A stretch of DNA of 64,000 nucleotides from Kamptonema sp. UHCC 0994 (GTDB lineage Bacteria > Cyanobacteriota > Cyanobacteriia > Cyanobacteriales > Microcoleaceae). This document shows, in pieces, positions 61,446-64,000 of the stretch. Made by a program: the position numbers and the translations under genes. The stretch lies in the NCBI RefSeq assembly GCF_029167235.1, contig NZ_JARFTR010000141.1, positions 1-64,000 of the forward strand, read 5' to 3'. The notes beneath the pieces are model-generated. The model did not search any database. It saw only the letters and a list, made by a program, of their open reading frames with translations, and was not told the DNA's origin. Within the stretch, counting starts at the first letter, position 1. Every line of letters begins with the position of its first letter.

Positions 61446-63014
61446 ATGAAACGAATCGCCCTAGTAATAGGAATCAACCGCTATCCCCTCCTCAAAGAAA
61501 ACCCCACCGACGAACCCCGAAACCTCGCCACAGCGGCCAGAGATGCAGAAGCGATCGCACGTCTCCTAGAACTCTACGGGGCCTTTGAAGTCCATCGCCT
61601 CCCCGCCTGGGAAGACACTTCTCAATTCGATCTCATCGGCCTCGTCAAACAATCAGAACTCGAAGCCGCCATTACCCAACTTTTCCAGCCTCAAAGCAAC
61701 CGCATTCCTGATACCGCCCTCCTATTTTTTGCCGGTAACGGTTTGCGGCGGAAACACGAAGACGATTCAACAGAAGGATTTTTAGCTACCAGCGACTCTA
61801 ACCCTAGAAAAAACTTGTGGGGCGTTTCCCTGCGATGGTTGCGCCAAATCTTGCAAAATAGCCCCGTCAGACAACAAATAATCTGGCTAGATAGCAGTTT
61901 CAGCGGCGAATTATTCAACTTTACCGATACCGAAACTAGCGATCGCCCTTTAGATCGCTGCTTCATCACCGCTTGCCAGAAATCAGAAATCGCTTACGCC
62001 CGCGACGGTAGGGGTTTACTCACCCGCGCGATCGCACTTGCACTCGATCCTACCAAACAGGGCGATTACACGACTAACGACACCCTGAAAAGTGCGATCG
62101 CACAAGCATTTGCACAAGAAAACCTCCAACATCCCATTTGCGACATTAGCGGCACAATTCTCCTCACAGCCACCCGTCGGGAAGATATCGAACGCTTAGA
62201 CTTTTCAGAACATCCCCTCGAAATACTTTGGCGACATTCCCGCGACTGGTTTGCTGACAATGAACCTGAAGAAGTTTTAATGACACATAATGCTAATTTA
62301 GTCAGTAAATACTTCTTTGGCAATCCTCCAGATTTAGAGAAAGCCAAAGGCTATAAAGAGGCGGTTGAAACTGCACTCGGAGTGACTTTCCCCGCTACTT
62401 GGTGGGAGAAAGAAAACTTTATTGAAATCTTACACGAATGCCTAAAATCCCTCTGTGGAGATTTCTTTCACGGTTGTAATGAAGCAGGCGATCGCCATAT
62501 TTCAGTCGGTTCTGCTTATTTAATCGCCTTGATGGTTCATCAAAAAACTTGGGGAAACATTGAACCATTAACTAAATTTGCTACCGCCACAGATTGGGAA
62601 TGGGGAAAAATCAAAAAAGCACCTAAAGCCTTCCTATTTCCCTACCAAGATCAAAATACATCTGCCTTATCTGCTAAAAATTTGTATGACCTTTTTCTTC
62701 ACTTATTTGAAAAGCGAGGTCAAGCAAGTAGTTCACAAATCAAAAAAGCCTTTTTTGACAAAGAAGGCAAAGTGCTGAAAATCCAATTTCAGTGGTTCGC
62801 TAATCAAGCGGCTGAGGATAGCGATAAGAGTTTAGCAAATTGGTCATCTCAACTGGCTCAAGAAGACAATATCTTAATTCCAACCCAACTCAAAAATACT
62901 CGCTATGCAATTTTGCGTGTGTGGAGGAGTATGCTGGCCAGTCAAGATGGCTTTATGGGTTCTGGCACTATTGGAATGAAAAAAGATACTTTAATATTAG
63001 CATCTTTATTATGA
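61446..63014 (+). CDS. pseudo-caspase with unknown C-terminal domain
   Basis: 522 residues. The N-terminal 240 residues align with the caspase of 52882 (MKRIALVIGINRYPLLK; D-EAIARLLE; PDTALLFFAG), but the catalytic His is N98 (FFAGNG) and the catalytic Cys is S151 (LDSSFSG instead of LDCCHSG). Both active residues are lost while the fold motifs remain, so it is probably a non-cleaving scaffold or decoy. The C-terminal half (about 245-522) is unrecognised, with FPATWWEKENFIEILHECLK and RYAILRVWRSMLASQD; it could be an interaction domain. The next gene starts 13 bases downstream, likely in the same operon. Confidence 0.8.
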   Translation: MKRIALVIGINRYPLLKENPTDEPRNLATAARDAEAIARLLELYGAFEVHRLPAWEDTSQFDLIGLVKQSELEAAITQLFQPQSNRIPDTALLFFAGNGLRRKHEDDSTEGFLATSDSNPRKNLWGVSLRWLRQILQNSPVRQQIIWLDSSFSGELFNFTDTETSDRPLDRCFITACQKSEIAYARDGRGLLTRAIALALDPTKQGDYTTNDTLKSAIAQAFAQENLQHPICDISGTILLTATRREDIERLDFSEHPLEILWRHSRDWFADNEPEEVLMTHNANLVSKYFFGNPPDLEKAKGYKEAVETALGVTFPATWWEKENFIEILHECLKSLCGDFFHGCNEAGDRHISVGSAYLIALMVHQKTWGNIEPLTKFATATDWEWGKIKKAPKAFLFPYQDQNTSALSAKNLYDLFLHLFEKRGQASSSQIKKAFFDKEGKVLKIQFQWFANQAAEDSDKSLANWSSQLAQEDNILIPTQLKNTRYAILRVWRSMLASQDGFMGSGTIGMKKDTLILASLL

Positions 63015-63027
63015 GGAAAACTAGCAA

Positions 63028-64000
63028 ATGGTAGCATTAGAAGGTAGATTAACTGCTTGTATCGTCTGTACAGATGGCGATGGTGTCAGACAGGAAGCAT
63101 GGGTAAATGTTCTCTTAGAGAGTAATTATTTTGATCCTATTTATGTTGTTTATTCAGACGGCGGTTTAAGGCAATACACACTTGCCGATCGAACAGGGGA
63201 GGAAGGAACATTAGACACTTTAACAAAAGTAACAGTTGCCTTTGTCCATTCTAGCGACGCTGATTTAGCATTTGAGTTAAAAATTAATGAAATAGCTGAT
63301 AAAATATTTCAATTTAATAGCCCTGGTAACTCCCCTTGTGACGGCTTAGGTTTGCTAATTCTGCGAAAAACAAAATCCCAATTTAAAATTAACGTTAGTG
63401 AAATTGAAGCCGCCATACCTTACATAAAAGGTCAAACAAATGAGTACCCTTCTTTGTGCCGTAGAAGTGAGAATATTTGTGAGTGGCATTCTCTCATTGA
63501 TGAAGCCGAAGTGACAAGTAAAAAAGAACGCCAGGACGATCTTAAGCACCTCCACCTGTTAGTAAAAAATCAGCCACCTTCCCAAAAAAGTGATTGTGCA
63601 GACGCTTACAAGCAAGTTTATCACTTTTTAGGCTCTCCCAAGCCAATCCTCTATATTTTGGATGATTACAACAATTATATAGAATGCACAGAGAGTGTGT
63701 ATCACCCCAAACAAATCTGCAAACACATTGCTAACTATTACCATGAAACTCAACAAAAAGAGCCAGTTAAAAAATTTGAAAAAATTCTAAAGGGATTTTG
63801 TTTGATCTTAAACAACTTATCTTTAGCTTTTACTATCAAAGCTCCTCCACTTAAATTTGACAAGTCAGAACCCAGTTATGAATTAATCTGCCAAACAATT
63901 CCGTTGAAAGAGATCGCGCAAGATGCTTCCCAAATTGCTGCTTTTATTATAGACTTAGAATGGTTGCCAACTTTCGATAAACAACCAGCAAACTCAAGTA
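63028..64000 (+). CDS. unrecognised protein, runs off the right edge (partial)
   Basis: At least 324 residues with no stop before the window end. ATG at 63028 follows GAGG by 11 bases. The start MVALEGRLTACIVCTDGDGV is followed by mixed alpha/beta sequence (VTVAFVHSSDADLAFELKIN), then a helical middle (VYHFLGSPKPILYILDDYNN). No family recognised. It is coupled to the pseudo-caspase gene by a 13-base gap, so the two probably work together, as in other cyanobacterial multi-component conflict loci. The missing part may hold an effector or ATPase domain. Confidence 0.6.
   Translation, partial: MVALEGRLTACIVCTDGDGVRQEAWVNVLLESNYFDPIYVVYSDGGLRQYTLADRTGEEGTLDTLTKVTVAFVHSSDADLAFELKINEIADKIFQFNSPGNSPCDGLGLLILRKTKSQFKINVSEIEAAIPYIKGQTNEYPSLCRRSENICEWHSLIDEAEVTSKKERQDDLKHLHLLVKNQPPSQKSDCADAYKQVYHFLGSPKPILYILDDYNNYIECTESVYHPKQICKHIANYYHETQQKEPVKKFEKILKGFCLILNNLSLAFTIKAPPLKFDKSEPSYELICQTIPLKEIAQDASQIAAFIIDLEWLPTFDKQPANSS

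Noticed and set aside
1-64000. tRNA, rRNA or riboswitch genes
   Set aside because: No cloverleaf-like tRNA sequence, conserved rRNA segment or known riboswitch core was recognised by eye; a covariance search would be needed to exclude small RNAs.

Overview
The window reads as part of a large plasmid (or plasmid-like replicon) of a filamentous cyanobacterium. Evidence: the HIP1 octamer GCGATCGC recurs through most of the window. Several cyanobacterial families are present (XisH/XisI, a Ycf46-like AAA ATPase, a DUF4359-like protein, Uma2, many WD40, CHAT and caspase STAND proteins). There is a ParA/ParB pair but no rRNA, tRNA or ordinary metabolic operon. I see no replication initiator and no relaxase, so origin and mobility type remain open. 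The intergenic repeats at 60549-60635 resemble ones I associate with filamentous cyanobacteria; I cannot name the species.

Layout. 1-2235: the tail of an ISL3-type transposase, an XisI/XisH pair and a solitary XRE regulator. 2236-4665: three-gene two-component operon. 4957-6631: parAB. 6961-13180: poorly characterised plasmid genes, including an ORF pair separated only by an in-frame TAG, an XRE repressor with twin operators, a decayed IS630-type transposase and acidic-tailed proteins. 13477-15682: Ycf46-like ATPase and DUF4359-like protein.

16252-25410 is the most interesting region: a five-gene, same-strand, nearly gapless operon without any HIP1 site. It encodes an AAA_35-like ATPase; a 1306-residue AAA_35 / Swt1-type HEPN RNase / dynamin-like GTPase fusion; a small GTPase; an unrecognised protein; and an AAA_35-vWA protein with a damaged MIDAS. 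I propose it is an imported, nucleotide-gated defence or conflict system with RNA cleavage as the likely effector output.

25605-52651 is a plasmid backbone: family A DNA polymerase, adenine-methylase-like protein, a secreted lysozyme-like/degenerate LytM protein with two secreted neighbours, an acidic-tailed protein, a VirD4-type coupling ATPase, a plasmid beta clamp-gamma/tau-delta operon (dnaN-dnaX-holA), and a RecD-like helicase. Interleaved are a CHAT protease operon (34296-41525) and an 848-bp GC-rich insertion cassette with perfect 20-bp ends and a 5-bp target duplication (45388-46235). Seven leftward backbone genes share an unusual leader: a hairpin with a covarying 4-6 bp stem and UANC tetraloop about 24-45 nt before a start codon that lacks a clear Shine-Dalgarno sequence.

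52882-64000 is a second conflict-gene island: a caspase-STAND-WD40 protein, an HTH-NB-ARC protein with 14 WD40 blades, a truncated caspase, a pseudo-caspase lacking both catalytic residues, and an unfinished gene at the right edge.
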